Below are positions 1 through 8,123 of a stretch of 64,000 nt of DNA, in pieces. The notes under the pieces are model-generated. The model worked only from the letters and a program-made list of their open reading frames with translations. It made no database searches and had not been told where the DNA came from. The position numbers were made by a program, and so were the translations under genes. The stretch comes from DATLNM01 sp035536775 (GTDB lineage Bacteria; Actinomycetota; CADDZG01; WHSQ01): positions 21,066 to 85,065 of the forward strand of contig DATLNM010000050.1 of NCBI GenBank assembly GCA_035536775.1. Direction: 5' to 3'. Within the stretch, counting starts at the first letter, position 1; each line of letters begins with the position of its first letter.

Positions 1-2
1 TA

Positions 3-440
3 CTAGCCCTGGCTCGCGACCCTTTTCTTGAGGCCCTCCAAGGCGGTTCGCACGATCTGCTTCTCGCCTTGGCGCTTGATGAACCCAGGCACTGGGAACC
101 CGAGGTCGGCCGTCATCTCATAGGTCACATCGGTTGTGTCACCAAATTCGTCGAACGTGTATGAGCCCTCGAGCGAGTTGAGGTCACCCTCGACCAACTT
201 CCATGAGAACGACTCCGGCGCGGAGGAATAGTCGTATTGAAGGGTGTACGTGATCGTCTTGACCTTGGCGTCGACCTGCCACCACACCTTGAGGGGCCGG
301 CCTTCGTCGTCGCGCTCTTTGACCTCGACCTTCTTCACCCCGTCGGCCCACGAGGGATAGGACTCGAAATCGATGGCCGCCTGGAACAGCTCGTCCGCTC
401 TCGCCTCGATATCGATGGAGTCCTTGACCGAGTCAGCCAT
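3..440 (-). CDS. SRPBCC (START-like) family protein
   Basis: A 145-residue protein of the SRPBCC/polyketide-cyclase fold, a cavity-forming fold that binds hydrophobic ligands. Features seen: an N-terminal stretch typical of the family (ADELFQAAIDFESYPSWADG), the WPxW-like entry strand, and a C-terminal long helix ending in LEGLKKRV. An open frame extends further upstream but runs through the next gene. The ATG at 440 is preferred because it gives the family's usual length and lies in an 8-nt overlap with the metallophosphoesterase stop, suggesting translational coupling. Ligand and process are unknown. Coding and cellular location (cytoplasmic, no signal peptide) are fairly certain; function is not. 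Confidence 0.85.
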   Translation of the reverse strand: MADSVKDSIDIEARADELFQAAIDFESYPSWADGVKKVEVKERDDEGRPLKVWWQVDAKVKTITYTLQYDYSSAPESFSWKLVEGDLNSLEGSYTFDEFGDTTDVTYEMTADLGFPVPGFIKRQGEKQIVRTALEGLKKRVASQG

Positions 441-1245
441 GACGGGTCCCTTCTCTCTCTTGCGACTGGGTTTCGTGGCGCCATGCACGCTTCGTTCCGC
501 GGAAGTATCCGACATTGACGCACAGCGTGCGCCCCACCGAAACACACGAGAGGAGGGGCTGGTGCACGTGGCCGAAATATGCACGGCGAGGTTGCACATC
601 ACGGATGTATTGGAGGAGGTCCTCACTGCCGCGCTCGGACTTTCCCGCGAGGGTATCGAAGCAAAGTTCGGGGATGGCCGGCGGGATGTGAGAGCAGAGG
701 ACGTCAACCTCTCCGAGGGACTCGATCTTGGAACGCATCTCGGCTTCTGTGATCTCACCTGGGACGCCCAGCGGCGTGGGGAGGGCGCCGCCCACGAACC
801 CGAAACGTTCACCCTCGAGATCGATGGCGGCGCCGTCGGCCATCTGCACTGAAGGGGTCTCGGCAACGAATCTCTGTGCCACCACCGGGTTGTCGACGTT
901 GCCGAGGATGAGGTACGTCGGATCAGGCAACGCCGCGAAGACCTCTTCGTACTGTGCCGTCACCTTGGTGGCGATCGAAGTCCTGATCTCATCCTCGCGG
1001 CCCTCGGAACGCTTTCGCATCACAGCACGGGCATCCTCGACCAGTCCGGCAGTGCGCAACTTGACGACTTCGGCCACGGCATCTACGGAAAACACCTCCG
1101 TGAGGATGCCGGTCATGGTGATGTAGTCGAGCAGGTTGATCAGGTCGCCTAGCAGCAGCAGGGTCGAGCCTTCGGGGACCGCTTGAGGGAGTTCGGCCGA
1201 TGCACCGTGGAGATCCGAGACGACGTAGATGGACACGACCGGCAT
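433..1245 (-). CDS. Calcineurin-like metallophosphoesterase
   Basis: A 270-residue metal-dependent phosphoesterase. The metal-binding motifs appear in order: SDLHG near the N-terminus, GDLINLLDY, GNVDNP (Asp where many relatives have GNHD/E), CSHIPP and GHVHQP near the C-terminus. These match the di-metal site of the calcineurin/YfcE-like superfamily. A GTG at 1269 is possible, but it would overlap the divergent asparaginase start; the ATG at 1245 has a GGTGA element at reasonable spacing. A helical insertion (about residues 45-110) separates the GD and GN motifs. Substrate cannot be told; the downstream SRPBCC gene is co-transcribed. Confidence 0.85.
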   Translation of the reverse strand: MPVVSIYVVSDLHGASAELPQAVPEGSTLLLLGDLINLLDYITMTGILTEVFSVDAVAEVVKLRTAGLVEDARAVMRKRSEGREDEIRTSIATKVTAQYEEVFAALPDPTYLILGNVDNPVVAQRFVAETPSVQMADGAAIDLEGERFGFVGGALPTPLGVPGEITEAEMRSKIESLGEVDVLCSHIPPAIPELCFDTLAGKSERGSEDLLQYIRDVQPRRAYFGHVHQPLLSCVSVGRTLCVNVGYFRGTKRAWRHETQSQEREGTRHG

Positions 1246-1262
1246 CGTAATGTCACCGCGCG

Positions 1263-2111
1263 ATGGCACTTCGACTGTACGTACACGGGGGCGTCGCCGG
1301 TGTCGCCAAGGGCCCGCTTCCCTCGCTGCGCGCCTCTATCGATGCGGCGTCGGGAGCCCGGGCGGCGGTCGATGCTGTGGAGCTCGCGATCAGGGTCCTC
1401 GAAGACGATCCGAGGCTCAATGCGGGTTGGGGCTCGGTGCTTTCGCGCGCCGGCATGGTCGAGCTCGACGCCGGGATCGCCGACGGCTCCACGGGTCGCT
1501 ACGGCGGAGTGGTGACCGTCGCGGTGCGGAATCCGATCTCACTCGCCCGCTACGTGATGACGGAAAGTCCTCACGTGTTGATGGGCGGCCCTGCCGCCGC
1601 CTCGCTCGGCGACGCGGAGGCCATGACCACAACGACGCCCGAGCAACATGCGCGCTGGGAGGAGGTGGCGGCCCATGATGGATTCACCTCCGAGACCTTC
1701 GGCGCGCCCGAGTATGTCGACACGGTCGGCGCGATCGCGATCGATGATGACGGTCACCTCGCGGCAGGGTCGTCGACGGGGGGCGTTTTCGGAAAGATGT
1801 CGGGTCGAATCGGGGATGCGGCGATATTCGGTGCGGGTCTGTACGCATCGCGCTCGGCTGCCGCGGTGGGAACGGGCGTAGGCGAGGCATTCCTCGAGAC
1901 CCTCGCGTGCGCTCGCATCGGGCTTTTGATCGAGGGCGGAGCACATCCCCAGGCAGCGTGCGAGGAGGTCGTGACTGCCATCACGGCGGGGAGCGACATC
2001 CCCGCGGCGATCCTGGCCCTAGGCGGTGACGGTCGGGTTGGCGCCGCCTATCGGGGCGGAGCATGGGCGGTCGAAGGGCCCGAAGGGCCGATCACCGCGA
2101 GGCAGATCTAG
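1263..2111 (+). CDS. Isoaspartyl peptidase / L-asparaginase (Ntn hydrolase)
   Basis: A 282-residue member of the plant-type asparaginase (asparaginase_2) family, which removes isoaspartyl residues or hydrolyses asparagine after autocleavage. The N-terminal HGGV loop (residues 8-11), the NAGWGSVL loop and the DTVGAIA motif are visible. Thr154 in DTVG is the expected nucleophile exposed by autocleavage, followed by the SSTGG loop. Family members are commonly about 300 residues, so this is complete. The gene is alone on the plus strand, with a divergent phosphoesterase 17 nt away and a convergent neighbour 2 nt past its stop. Family assignment is firm; the preferred substrate is not. Confidence 0.93.
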   Translation: MALRLYVHGGVAGVAKGPLPSLRASIDAASGARAAVDAVELAIRVLEDDPRLNAGWGSVLSRAGMVELDAGIADGSTGRYGGVVTVAVRNPISLARYVMTESPHVLMGGPAAASLGDAEAMTTTTPEQHARWEEVAAHDGFTSETFGAPEYVDTVGAIAIDDDGHLAAGSSTGGVFGKMSGRIGDAAIFGAGLYASRSAAAVGTGVGEAFLETLACARIGLLIEGGAHPQAACEEVVTAITAGSDIPAAILALGGDGRVGAAYRGGAWAVEGPEGPITARQI

Positions 2112-2113
2112 GT

Positions 2114-2902
2114 CTAGATGCCGGGCGTTTCTACCGGAACCTCGGTGATGTCTTCCGGATCGACCGAGATGCCCCCGGTGAGCGCGGACATCACGAAGCC
2201 CAGCATCAGCAGCATGATCATCCCCAGCACGACGAACGTGAAGCGCCGTCCAACCAGGAACGCGGAGTTGTGCCGTCCGTTGGCCTCTTGCCACGCATCA
2301 TGAGCCGCCGCCGCCCAGAGAGCGGTTGCCACGAGGCCATAGGCAACGGTGATCCACACCGGCGCGCCTTGGATTCCGAACACAAGCGTCGCGCCGACCG
2401 CAAAGATGCTGATGACGCCGCGAGAGATCGCTTCGCCCCAGAGACCCATCATTGCGTGGCCCGCCCCCGGGAAGAACAGGGACATCAGCGCCATCGCATT
2501 CGCGTCTCGCTCCGGCCGCTCGACCTCGGGCTTTACCGACTCGGCAAGCTTCGTGCCACAGACCGGACAGACGATCTCCTCGATGTGGTTCTCCGAGTCA
2601 CACGAGGGGCAGGTCCAGAAGATGCCTTGATCGGTCGCCTTGAACGCGCCGCGCTGGCTGATGACGGCGGGTGTGCCATCGCTCTCAGCTGGTGCGGCCC
2701 CGTCCACGACGGCCCCAGCCCCCACCACGGCCGGCACCATCGGAACGGGCGTCCCGACCATTGCCCCTGGCGGGGGGGGTGGAGGCGCGGGCGCCGTGAA
2801 CCTCATCAGGCATTGCCCGCACCATTCCGCCTTGGGCGGATTCGACGCCCCGCAACGGGGGCACCTGATCTTCTCTGTCGTCCCCCCGGGTTCTGCTTGC
2901 AC
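2114..2902 (-). CDS. Double zinc-ribbon membrane protein
   Basis: A 262-residue protein with two zinc ribbons, CPRC...CGQC (about residues 14-32) and CPSC...CPVC (about 97-118), separated by a Pro-rich linker. A C-terminal half with several hydrophobic segments follows (about residues 135-245), including a GAGHAMMGLWGEAISRG stretch like that of small TM2/zinc-ribbon membrane proteins. The start is GTG; no clear Shine-Dalgarno is visible, and it lies 13 nt after panB, so it is probably translated from the panB transcript. No enzymatic motif is seen. Function unknown. Confidence 0.75.
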   Translation of the reverse strand: MQAEPGGTTEKIRCPRCGASNPPKAEWCGQCLMRFTAPAPPPPPPGAMVGTPVPMVPAVVGAGAVVDGAAPAESDGTPAVISQRGAFKATDQGIFWTCPSCDSENHIEEIVCPVCGTKLAESVKPEVERPERDANAMALMSLFFPGAGHAMMGLWGEAISRGVISIFAVGATLVFGIQGAPVWITVAYGLVATALWAAAAHDAWQEANGRHNSAFLVGRRFTFVVLGMIMLLMLGFVMSALTGGISVDPEDITEVPVETPGI

Positions 2903-2915
2903 GGGGACAGTCTAT

Positions 2916-3713
2916 TTAGCCGTACGTATGTTCCTCGGATGGATAGACGCCTTTAGCGACCTCATCGGCGAACGTTCGCGCCGCCTCGGTGATGGCCGAT
3001 CCGAGCTCCGCGTAGCGCTTGACGAACCTCGGCAACGGACCGGGGGTGATCCCGAGGAAATCGTGGAACACAAGCACCTGGCCGTCACAGCTCGGGCCGG
3101 CGCCGATGCCTATGGTGGGGATCGACAACGTCGATGTCACCTGAGCTGCCACAGGGGCGGGAACGGCCTCGAGCACGACCGCGAAGGCACCCGCAGCTTG
3201 CAGGTCCTTGGCTTCGCGGATGATCCGGTGGGCGGCCTCTTCGGTCCGGCCCTGCACGCGGTAACCGCCGAACTGGTTCACGGACTGAGGTGTGAGCCCG
3301 AGGTGCCCCATCACGGGGATGCCCGCGTCGGTCAACCTCCCGACGAGGTCGACGATCCGGTCCCCGCCCTCGAGCTTGACGGCGTTGGCGCCGCCCTCCT
3401 TCAGGAAGCGCCCGGCGTTGCGCATGCCTTCGTCGCTCGAACCTTGGTAGCTCATGAACGGCATGTCGCCGATCACCATGGCGTTCGTCACACCGCGCGC
3501 CACGGCGCGCGTGTGGTGGATCATCTCTTCGACGGTGACGGGCACCGTTGAGTCGTGTCCGAGCACGACCATGCTCAGAGAATCTCCGACCAGCAGCAGC
3601 GGGATGCCCGCCTCGTCGAGCAGACCCGCCGACAGCGCGTCGTACGCCGTCAGCATCGGGAAACGTTCGCCGCGCTCTTTGAACGCGCGCACGTCATTGA
3701 TCGTTACCGGCAC
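2916..3713 (-). CDS. panB: 3-methyl-2-oxobutanoate hydroxymethyltransferase PanB
   Basis: A 265-residue ketopantoate hydroxymethyltransferase, the first committed step of pantothenate/CoA synthesis, using 5,10-methylene-THF. Visible landmarks are MLTAYDALSA, LLVGDSLSMVVLGHDST, the KLEGG motif, MGHLGLTPQSVNQFGGYRVQ and IPTIGIGAGPSCDGQVLV, all typical of PanB. The start is a GTG preceded by a strong AAGGAGG at good spacing. The gene is followed closely by the zinc-ribbon membrane gene. No other pantothenate gene is in the window. Length and motifs are normal. Confidence 0.97.
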   Translation of the reverse strand: MPVTINDVRAFKERGERFPMLTAYDALSAGLLDEAGIPLLLVGDSLSMVVLGHDSTVPVTVEEMIHHTRAVARGVTNAMVIGDMPFMSYQGSSDEGMRNAGRFLKEGGANAVKLEGGDRIVDLVGRLTDAGIPVMGHLGLTPQSVNQFGGYRVQGRTEEAAHRIIREAKDLQAAGAFAVVLEAVPAPVAAQVTSTLSIPTIGIGAGPSCDGQVLVFHDFLGITPGPLPRFVKRYAELGSAITEAARTFADEVAKGVYPSEEHTYG

Positions 3714-3761
3714 TGTCGCCTCCTTAGATTAGGTAGTCGCAGGCCCGCCAAGCATACGGGC

Positions 3762-3796
3762 AAAAAGAAGAAGGGCCCCCGTTAGGGAGCCCTTCT
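3762..3796 (-). terminator. Intrinsic terminator of the A-B-C-B-A secreted-protein operon
   Basis: On the minus strand a 12-bp stem (AGAAGGGCTCCC against GGGGGCCCTTCT, one mismatch, loop TAAC) is followed by CTTCTTTTTG. It lies 30 nt past the stop of the last secreted-protein gene and is the best-formed rho-independent terminator in this region. Confidence 0.8.
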
Positions 3797-3825
3797 GATG
3801 AGGCGCGTTGCGTGTACGACGGGTG

Positions 3826-4653
3826 CTACTTCATGACCGCTGCGCCGGTGCCTGGCTCATTGAGAACCTCGCCGAGCCACAGCTGAACAGTGCGCTCTCC
3901 ACCCATCGTCATGAACGAGTGCAGCTCTAACGTGTATCCGCCACAGGACGGAGTGTTGACTCCATCGATCTGCTCGGCGTCAAACTCGGAGTGGCCACCA
4001 ACGCAGCATCCAGCTTCTGCGTTAAAGGCATCCCCAGCCACAGGAACGACTGCAACTGGATTGAACCCTGCGGCCTGTGCCGCCGTCGTGCCATCTGCGT
4101 TGTACATGTAGAGGTCGTTGTCTTCCGGGGCGTCGAGTACGAATCGGACGTAAAGTCCCGACGCTGCTCCGGCAGCGACCTGCACGTTTAGGTAGGTGTC
4201 CCCGGTTACCGCGGGAAAAACCGCCTGTGGGATGGTTATCGGAACCTCGAGCGGGGCCTCGGCCGTGTGCGCCGCGGTCACGATGGCCGTCTCTGCTCCA
4301 GTGCCGAGCTCACCTGGGGTATACGGGGCGCACTTCGAAGCTCCACCATCGGGTGCGGGTGCACCTCCGCCTCCTGTCGGTGCAGGGGTGGGCGCGCCGG
4401 AGGTCGTCGGCGAAGGTGTCCCACTAGGCGCCGTTGTGCCTGTCGGGCGTGGGCTCGCGGTGCTCTTCTTCTTCTTGCACTTCTTCTTTTGCTGGTTGTT
4501 GCCCTTCTTCTTGCACTTCTTGGCGGCAAGGTCGAGCTGTGTATAGCCACCGTCCTTGGGTGTGATTGCTACGAAGCCGAACGCGCCGATCGCCAGGGCG
4601 GCGATGACAGCAGTCGCGACGGCGTCTCGTTTGAATCTTGCTAGCAGAGTCAT
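3826..4653 (-). CDS. Secreted Lys/Cys-rich protein, family A (copy 1)
   Basis: A 275-residue protein I do not recognise. It has a hydrophobic N-terminal segment (about residues 10-30), then a highly basic stretch with repeated KKCKKK motifs, a Pro/Ser/Thr/Gly-rich linker (about 55-100) and a C-terminal domain with several cysteines. That domain is paralogous to the product of 7290-7901: shared elements are CxxYTPGxxGxGAET, GLYVR, AEQIDG, C-GYTL and LWLG. A longer frame exists upstream, but the ATG at 4653 has a good GGAAAGAG Shine-Dalgarno. Last gene of a five-gene operon. The beta-rich C-terminal domain suggests a PPC-like or other extracellular sandwich (inference). Confidence 0.8.
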   Translation of the reverse strand: MTLLARFKRDAVATAVIAALAIGAFGFVAITPKDGGYTQLDLAAKKCKKKGNNQQKKKCKKKKSTASPRPTGTTAPSGTPSPTTSGAPTPAPTGGGGAPAPDGGASKCAPYTPGELGTGAETAIVTAAHTAEAPLEVPITIPQAVFPAVTGDTYLNVQVAAGAASGLYVRFVLDAPEDNDLYMYNADGTTAAQAAGFNPVAVVPVAGDAFNAEAGCCVGGHSEFDAEQIDGVNTPSCGGYTLELHSFMTMGGERTVQLWLGEVLNEPGTGAAVMK

Positions 4654-4664
4654 CTCTTTCCTTT

Positions 4665-5570
4665 CTATGGTCGTGGGGTCGGGATGGGTGCAGCTGTTGG
4701 TTCCATGGTGGGAGGAGCGGACGGCGCCGGCGTGGGCACCGCAGTGGGTTCGGCGGCTGTCGGTGACGCGGAGGGTGACGGCGATGCGACCGGCTCGGAG
4801 CCGTCGCCTCGTTTCTTGCAGCGCTTCTGTTTGCCTTTGCGCGTGCACTTCTTTTCTGGCCCGTCCGTGGGTGGCGGTGGTGCAGCGCTCGATGTTGGCT
4901 CCGACGGACCCACGGTGTACTCGTCGCCCGGCAGCGTGTTGTCGAGCTGCGGAGCTTTGACGCCGATGACGCCGTCGGGGCCGATCGTGCCTACGGAGAA
5001 GCGAGAAGCGGCTCCTACGACCCTAAGGACCGCGCCTGCCGCGAAACCCTCCGGTGCAGCCGACCTCGGCACGGTGATCGAGACGACTCCGGTTGCGTCC
5101 GGCATCTCAGTGACGGCGACCTCACCAGAGACGTCTTGCGCGGCCAGGCAGTGGCGACGAAGGACGGCCGTCTCGGGAGCGCGCCACGTGACCGATGGGA
5201 TCGTCGCCTCGAACCAGAGGCACCCGCCGGGGACCTCTGCCGTTGGGTTGAGCATCACCCGGTACGTCAGGCCGTAGTTCGGGTTCGGCGGTGGCAGGTC
5301 GGTCTGGATGTGTGCGGTGATGTCGTCAGGTGTATCCGTGAACCACACACGCAGGATGTCCGCGCTCGTTATGTACAGCTCACTCGGGTGATCGCCCACC
5401 TGGCGGGGCAACACACCTTGGTCGTTGATGCCGTTGGCGTCGCCGGGAGGATCCTCGATGCTGACATCAGCCGGCACTACCACCGTCCCCGCGGCGCGCG
5501 CAGGCAGGAGGATCATCGCGTAGAGCGCGACCAAAACCACGGTCGCCAGCGCGATAACCCTCCTGTCCAT
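4665..5570 (-). CDS. Secreted protein with Lys/Cys and Pro-rich tail, family B (copy 1)
   Basis: A 301-residue protein of unknown function with a signal peptide (MDRRVIALATVVLVALYAM, cleavage likely after PARAAG). The globular part (about residues 30-215) begins VSIEDPPGDANGINDQG and has two cysteines (GCLWF and RRHC) that could form a disulfide. A basic KKCTRKGKQKRCKKR patch follows, then a Pro/Ser/Thr/Ala tail to the C-terminus. Its globular part resembles the product of 6259-7293 (DPxxDANxxNDQ, VWFT/IWFS, GCL, PRS). The DPxGD-type start is reminiscent of DOMON/glucodextranase-like extracellular domains, but this is only a resemblance. No sortase motif or C-terminal membrane anchor is seen. 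Confidence 0.8.
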   Translation of the reverse strand: MDRRVIALATVVLVALYAMILLPARAAGTVVVPADVSIEDPPGDANGINDQGVLPRQVGDHPSELYITSADILRVWFTDTPDDITAHIQTDLPPPNPNYGLTYRVMLNPTAEVPGGCLWFEATIPSVTWRAPETAVLRRHCLAAQDVSGEVAVTEMPDATGVVSITVPRSAAPEGFAAGAVLRVVGAASRFSVGTIGPDGVIGVKAPQLDNTLPGDEYTVGPSEPTSSAAPPPPTDGPEKKCTRKGKQKRCKKRGDGSEPVASPSPSASPTAAEPTAVPTPAPSAPPTMEPTAAPIPTPRP

Positions 5571-5576
5571 TGCGAT

Positions 5577-6242
5577 CTATCCCTTGATGAAGGTGAAGGT
5601 GATCACGCCGCCTGCCCCAACAGCCGCACAGGTTTCAAGGTCGCCCGCGAAGATGTTGAGGTCGGCGGCCGGGTTGATCGGGATCGGCTCGGTCGTCGCG
5701 CCGCAGAAACGACCAACGACGGAGTTGGCCCCCGCGTCGTCGATCTGGGCGAGCCGCACGCCGACATCCTGTCCGGAATCGTCCTCCACGACAGCCGTCA
5801 CGCTCGTCTCGCCCGGCTCTGGCGTGAGGGATCCACCACCGAAGTTGACGGGAAGGAGGCTACCCAGCTGCAGACGTCCCGTGCAGGGACAGACGTACTC
5901 GAACTCGACGACACGACCCTCGCCTCCACCCGCAGGAGCGGAACCGCTAGGCGCGGGCGTTGGAGCGGCGGTACCCGACGCGCTCGGCGCGGGTGACGAC
6001 GGCGCGCCGGTGGGCGTGGCAGTCGACGTGGGGGCGGGGCTCTGCTTCTTGCACTTCTTCTTCTTGCTCTTCTTGTTCTTCTTGCAGCGCTGCGCCTTGT
6101 CCTGATCGTCGAACGAGGAGAGCTGCGTGCCGATATCTGTCCCGATGGTCGCGGCGACCGGAGCTACAGCGACGCCAAGGAGCATGACGCCGGCAATGGT
6201 CAGCGCGGTGACTATCCGCGCCCTCTTGTCCTTCTTGACCAT
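5577..6242 (-). CDS. Secreted Lys/Cys-rich protein, family C (central gene)
   Basis: A 221-residue protein of unknown function. An N-terminal KKDKR and hydrophobic segment (about residues 8-32) look like a signal peptide or anchor. A FDDQDKAQRCKK stretch and a Lys/Cys-rich block (KKSKKKKCKK) come next, then a Pro/Ser/Thr linker, then a roughly 110-residue domain with four cysteines (YVCPCTG, RFCGA, ETCAAV). The ATG at 6242 is chosen over 6257 because AGGGGGA lies just upstream of it. DDQDK also occurs in the neighbouring family-B protein, so the segment is shared across families. It is the single-copy centre of the A-B-C-B-A operon. Confidence 0.78.
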   Translation of the reverse strand: MVKKDKRARIVTALTIAGVMLLGVAVAPVAATIGTDIGTQLSSFDDQDKAQRCKKNKKSKKKKCKKQSPAPTSTATPTGAPSSPAPSASGTAAPTPAPSGSAPAGGGEGRVVEFEYVCPCTGRLQLGSLLPVNFGGGSLTPEPGETSVTAVVEDDSGQDVGVRLAQIDDAGANSVVGRFCGATTEPIPINPAADLNIFAGDLETCAAVGAGGVITFTFIKG

Positions 6243-6258
6243 GTTCTTCCCCCTCATG

Positions 6259-7293
6259 TCAGGGCCGCCCCGTTGCGGTTGCGGTCGGCTGCGGTGTGGA
6301 CGTGGGTGGCGCCGATGGCGACGGCGAGCCCTTTGGTGGCTGGTTGGTCCGGCACTTCTTGCCCTTGTTCTTGCCCTTGTTCTTGCCCTTCTTCTTGCCT
6401 TTGTCTTGGTCGTCGTAGGCCCGGTAGGAGTCGTCGTCGCTCGTGGCCGATGGACTCGGAGACGGAGCTGCCGTCGGTGCCGGAGACGCGGAGCCCGTGG
6501 GCTTCGGCTTCGGCTTCGGCTGCGGGCATCCCGGTTTACCTCCCGAAGGCGGGCCGCCGACCGGCGTGATGGTGTAATCGGTCCCGCGCTGCGTCGTGTC
6601 GGAAGTGAGGTAGGCGCCCGGGCCGGGTGAACCGGGTCCGATGGACATCGTCCGCGCTACGCCGAAGATGCCGATGAGCTTGGAGCCGTCGGCGAACAAC
6701 GGGCTGAAGCTGCGCGGGTACGTGAGCGTTGTGATGCCCGACCCGTCAGCGAGCTCTTCCACGGTGAAGGTGCCCTCGACAAACTGATCCGCGCCAACGT
6801 TGCATGAATCCTCGACGTAGGTCGTGTCGGGACCCGTCCATGCGCCCGCGTTACCGCCGGAGTTGCCTCCGCTGTTGATGACGAGGACGTAGAACAAGCA
6901 ACCCCTAACTTCATCGGCGCCCTTCGGACCCGTCCCGGGATTCGATGCGAAGCGCCAGTAGGTGTCGGTGACCATGTTGAGCGGCGCGGCCTGTGTCTGG
7001 AAATGGAGAGAGACCGTCTCCGCGGTGTGGCTGAACCAGATCGCCATGAAGTCGGTCGCGCTGCCGACATCGGCGGGACCTGCGTGGTCACCCTCGCCCT
7101 GAGCCGGAGTGTCGTACGCGTTGTCCTGGTCGTTGAGATAGTTGGCGTCGTCGACGGGGTCGGTTACCTGAACCTCGGCGGGGATCTGCGTCGCCTGGGC
7201 ACCGGAGCTCGCCGCGAGCACGGACGCGAGCATGACGGCCGCGGCCGCCGCGACGACGGCGCGCTTCACGACAGGTAGCGAGATGGAGATCAC
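6259..7293 (-). CDS. Secreted protein with Lys/Cys and Pro-rich tail, family B (copy 2)
   Basis: A 344-residue protein paralogous to the product of 4665-5570. The start is a GTG whose GTGA overlaps the stop of the upstream gene, placing a signal peptide (ISISLPVVKRAVVAAAAAV, cleavage near SGAQA) at the N-terminus. The mature domain opens VQVTDPVDDANYLNDQDN and contains two cysteines (GCLFY and EDSC). The tail has a KPKPKPTG segment, a Ser/Pro linker, a DDQDKGKKKG block with three GKNKG-like repeats, one further Cys pair partner (GKKCRT) and a Pro/Thr C-terminus. No enzyme motif. Secretion is well supported; function unknown. Confidence 0.8.
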   Translation of the reverse strand: MISISLPVVKRAVVAAAAAVMLASVLAASSGAQATQIPAEVQVTDPVDDANYLNDQDNAYDTPAQGEGDHAGPADVGSATDFMAIWFSHTAETVSLHFQTQAAPLNMVTDTYWRFASNPGTGPKGADEVRGCLFYVLVINSGGNSGGNAGAWTGPDTTYVEDSCNVGADQFVEGTFTVEELADGSGITTLTYPRSFSPLFADGSKLIGIFGVARTMSIGPGSPGPGAYLTSDTTQRGTDYTITPVGGPPSGGKPGCPQPKPKPKPTGSASPAPTAAPSPSPSATSDDDSYRAYDDQDKGKKKGKNKGKNKGKKCRTNQPPKGSPSPSAPPTSTPQPTATATGRP

Positions 7294-7901
7294 CTGCTCG
7301 GAGGCGCGGCGGGCGTGAATTGGATGTCGCCGAGCCACATCTTCAGGGTGACGTCGCCGCCTTCACCGGTTGCCGTTCCGATGTCGAGCGTGTAGCCCTG
7401 GCAGTCGGCGGACGCGGTCCCGTCGATCTGCTCGGCATTCGCTTCGGTGTGGCCGCCGTCCGACTCGGGGCTGAATTGAGAGTCGTGCGCCGGATTGAAG
7501 CCGTGTGCGTTCGATGCATTGCTTCCGTCCGGATAGTTGAGCCAGATGTCGTAGTCCCGGACCGGCGGCACATTGTCGAACTCCATGCGCACGTAGAGCC
7601 CGGCCGTCGGCGTCGCCGAGTCGACCTGGATGTTGTGGTAGGCGTGCCCACCCGTGGCGTCGTCGGGCCCGAGGAGCATCAGCCCAGGTTCCGCTGCGAC
7701 GGTCACCTCGACGGGGGTCTCTTCGGTGGCGGTCGACGTTACGACTGTCGTCTCGGCGCCGGAACCTTGGTCACCCGGTGTATATGCCGCGCACGGGGCG
7801 GGCGGCTTGGGCTTCTTCTTCTTCGCAAGAGCGGGAACCGCTCCGATCACACCGACAGAAAGACTCGCCGCCAGTACCGCCGCAAACACACGGTTCCTCA
7901 T
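7290..7901 (-). CDS. Secreted protein, family A (copy 2), first gene of the operon
   Basis: A 203-residue secreted protein. The signal peptide is clear (MRNRVFAAVLAASLSVGVIG, cleavage after PALA), followed by a short KKKKPKPP patch and the family-A domain: CAAYTPGDQGSGAET, GLYVRMEFD, NAEQIDG, CQGYTLDIG and MWLGD. It lacks the long Pro-rich linker of its paralogue at 3826-4653. The ATG at 7901 has AAAGGAG at good spacing; the longer open frame upstream has no support. As the most upstream gene it probably carries the operon promoter, which I could not identify in the 222-nt gap before it. Confidence 0.82.
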   Translation of the reverse strand: MRNRVFAAVLAASLSVGVIGAVPALAKKKKPKPPAPCAAYTPGDQGSGAETTVVTSTATEETPVEVTVAAEPGLMLLGPDDATGGHAYHNIQVDSATPTAGLYVRMEFDNVPPVRDYDIWLNYPDGSNASNAHGFNPAHDSQFSPESDGGHTEANAEQIDGTASADCQGYTLDIGTATGEGGDVTLKMWLGDIQFTPAAPPSR

Positions 7902-8060
7902 GACGCACTCCTTTGGATCGCCCGAACAGATGGGGTGCCCTCTGACCCCAGAGACTCCAAGACCGGCGTCGTGGCCGGCCTTGGGGCCTCGTTGAATCAC
8001 GGTTCGGCACCACCCCGGCAACTCCTGCCGCGCCCGTCGGTACCGGGACAAACGCGACGA

Positions 8061-8084
8061 GGCCGCCCCCGAGAGAGGACGGCC
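8061..8084 (-). terminator. Putative terminator of the acyl-CoA ligase gene
   Basis: Minus-strand hairpin of 8 bp (GGCCGTCC against GGGCGGCC, one G-U pair) with an 8-nt loop, 40 nt past the ligase stop. It is GC-rich and lacks a long U tail, as is common for actinobacterial terminators. It occupies the 222-nt gap upstream of the secreted-protein operon, where nothing else stands out. Confidence 0.45.
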
Positions 8085-8123
8085 CCGCTACATCTGTGGC
8101 GAAACGCGGCTATTGCGGCTTTT

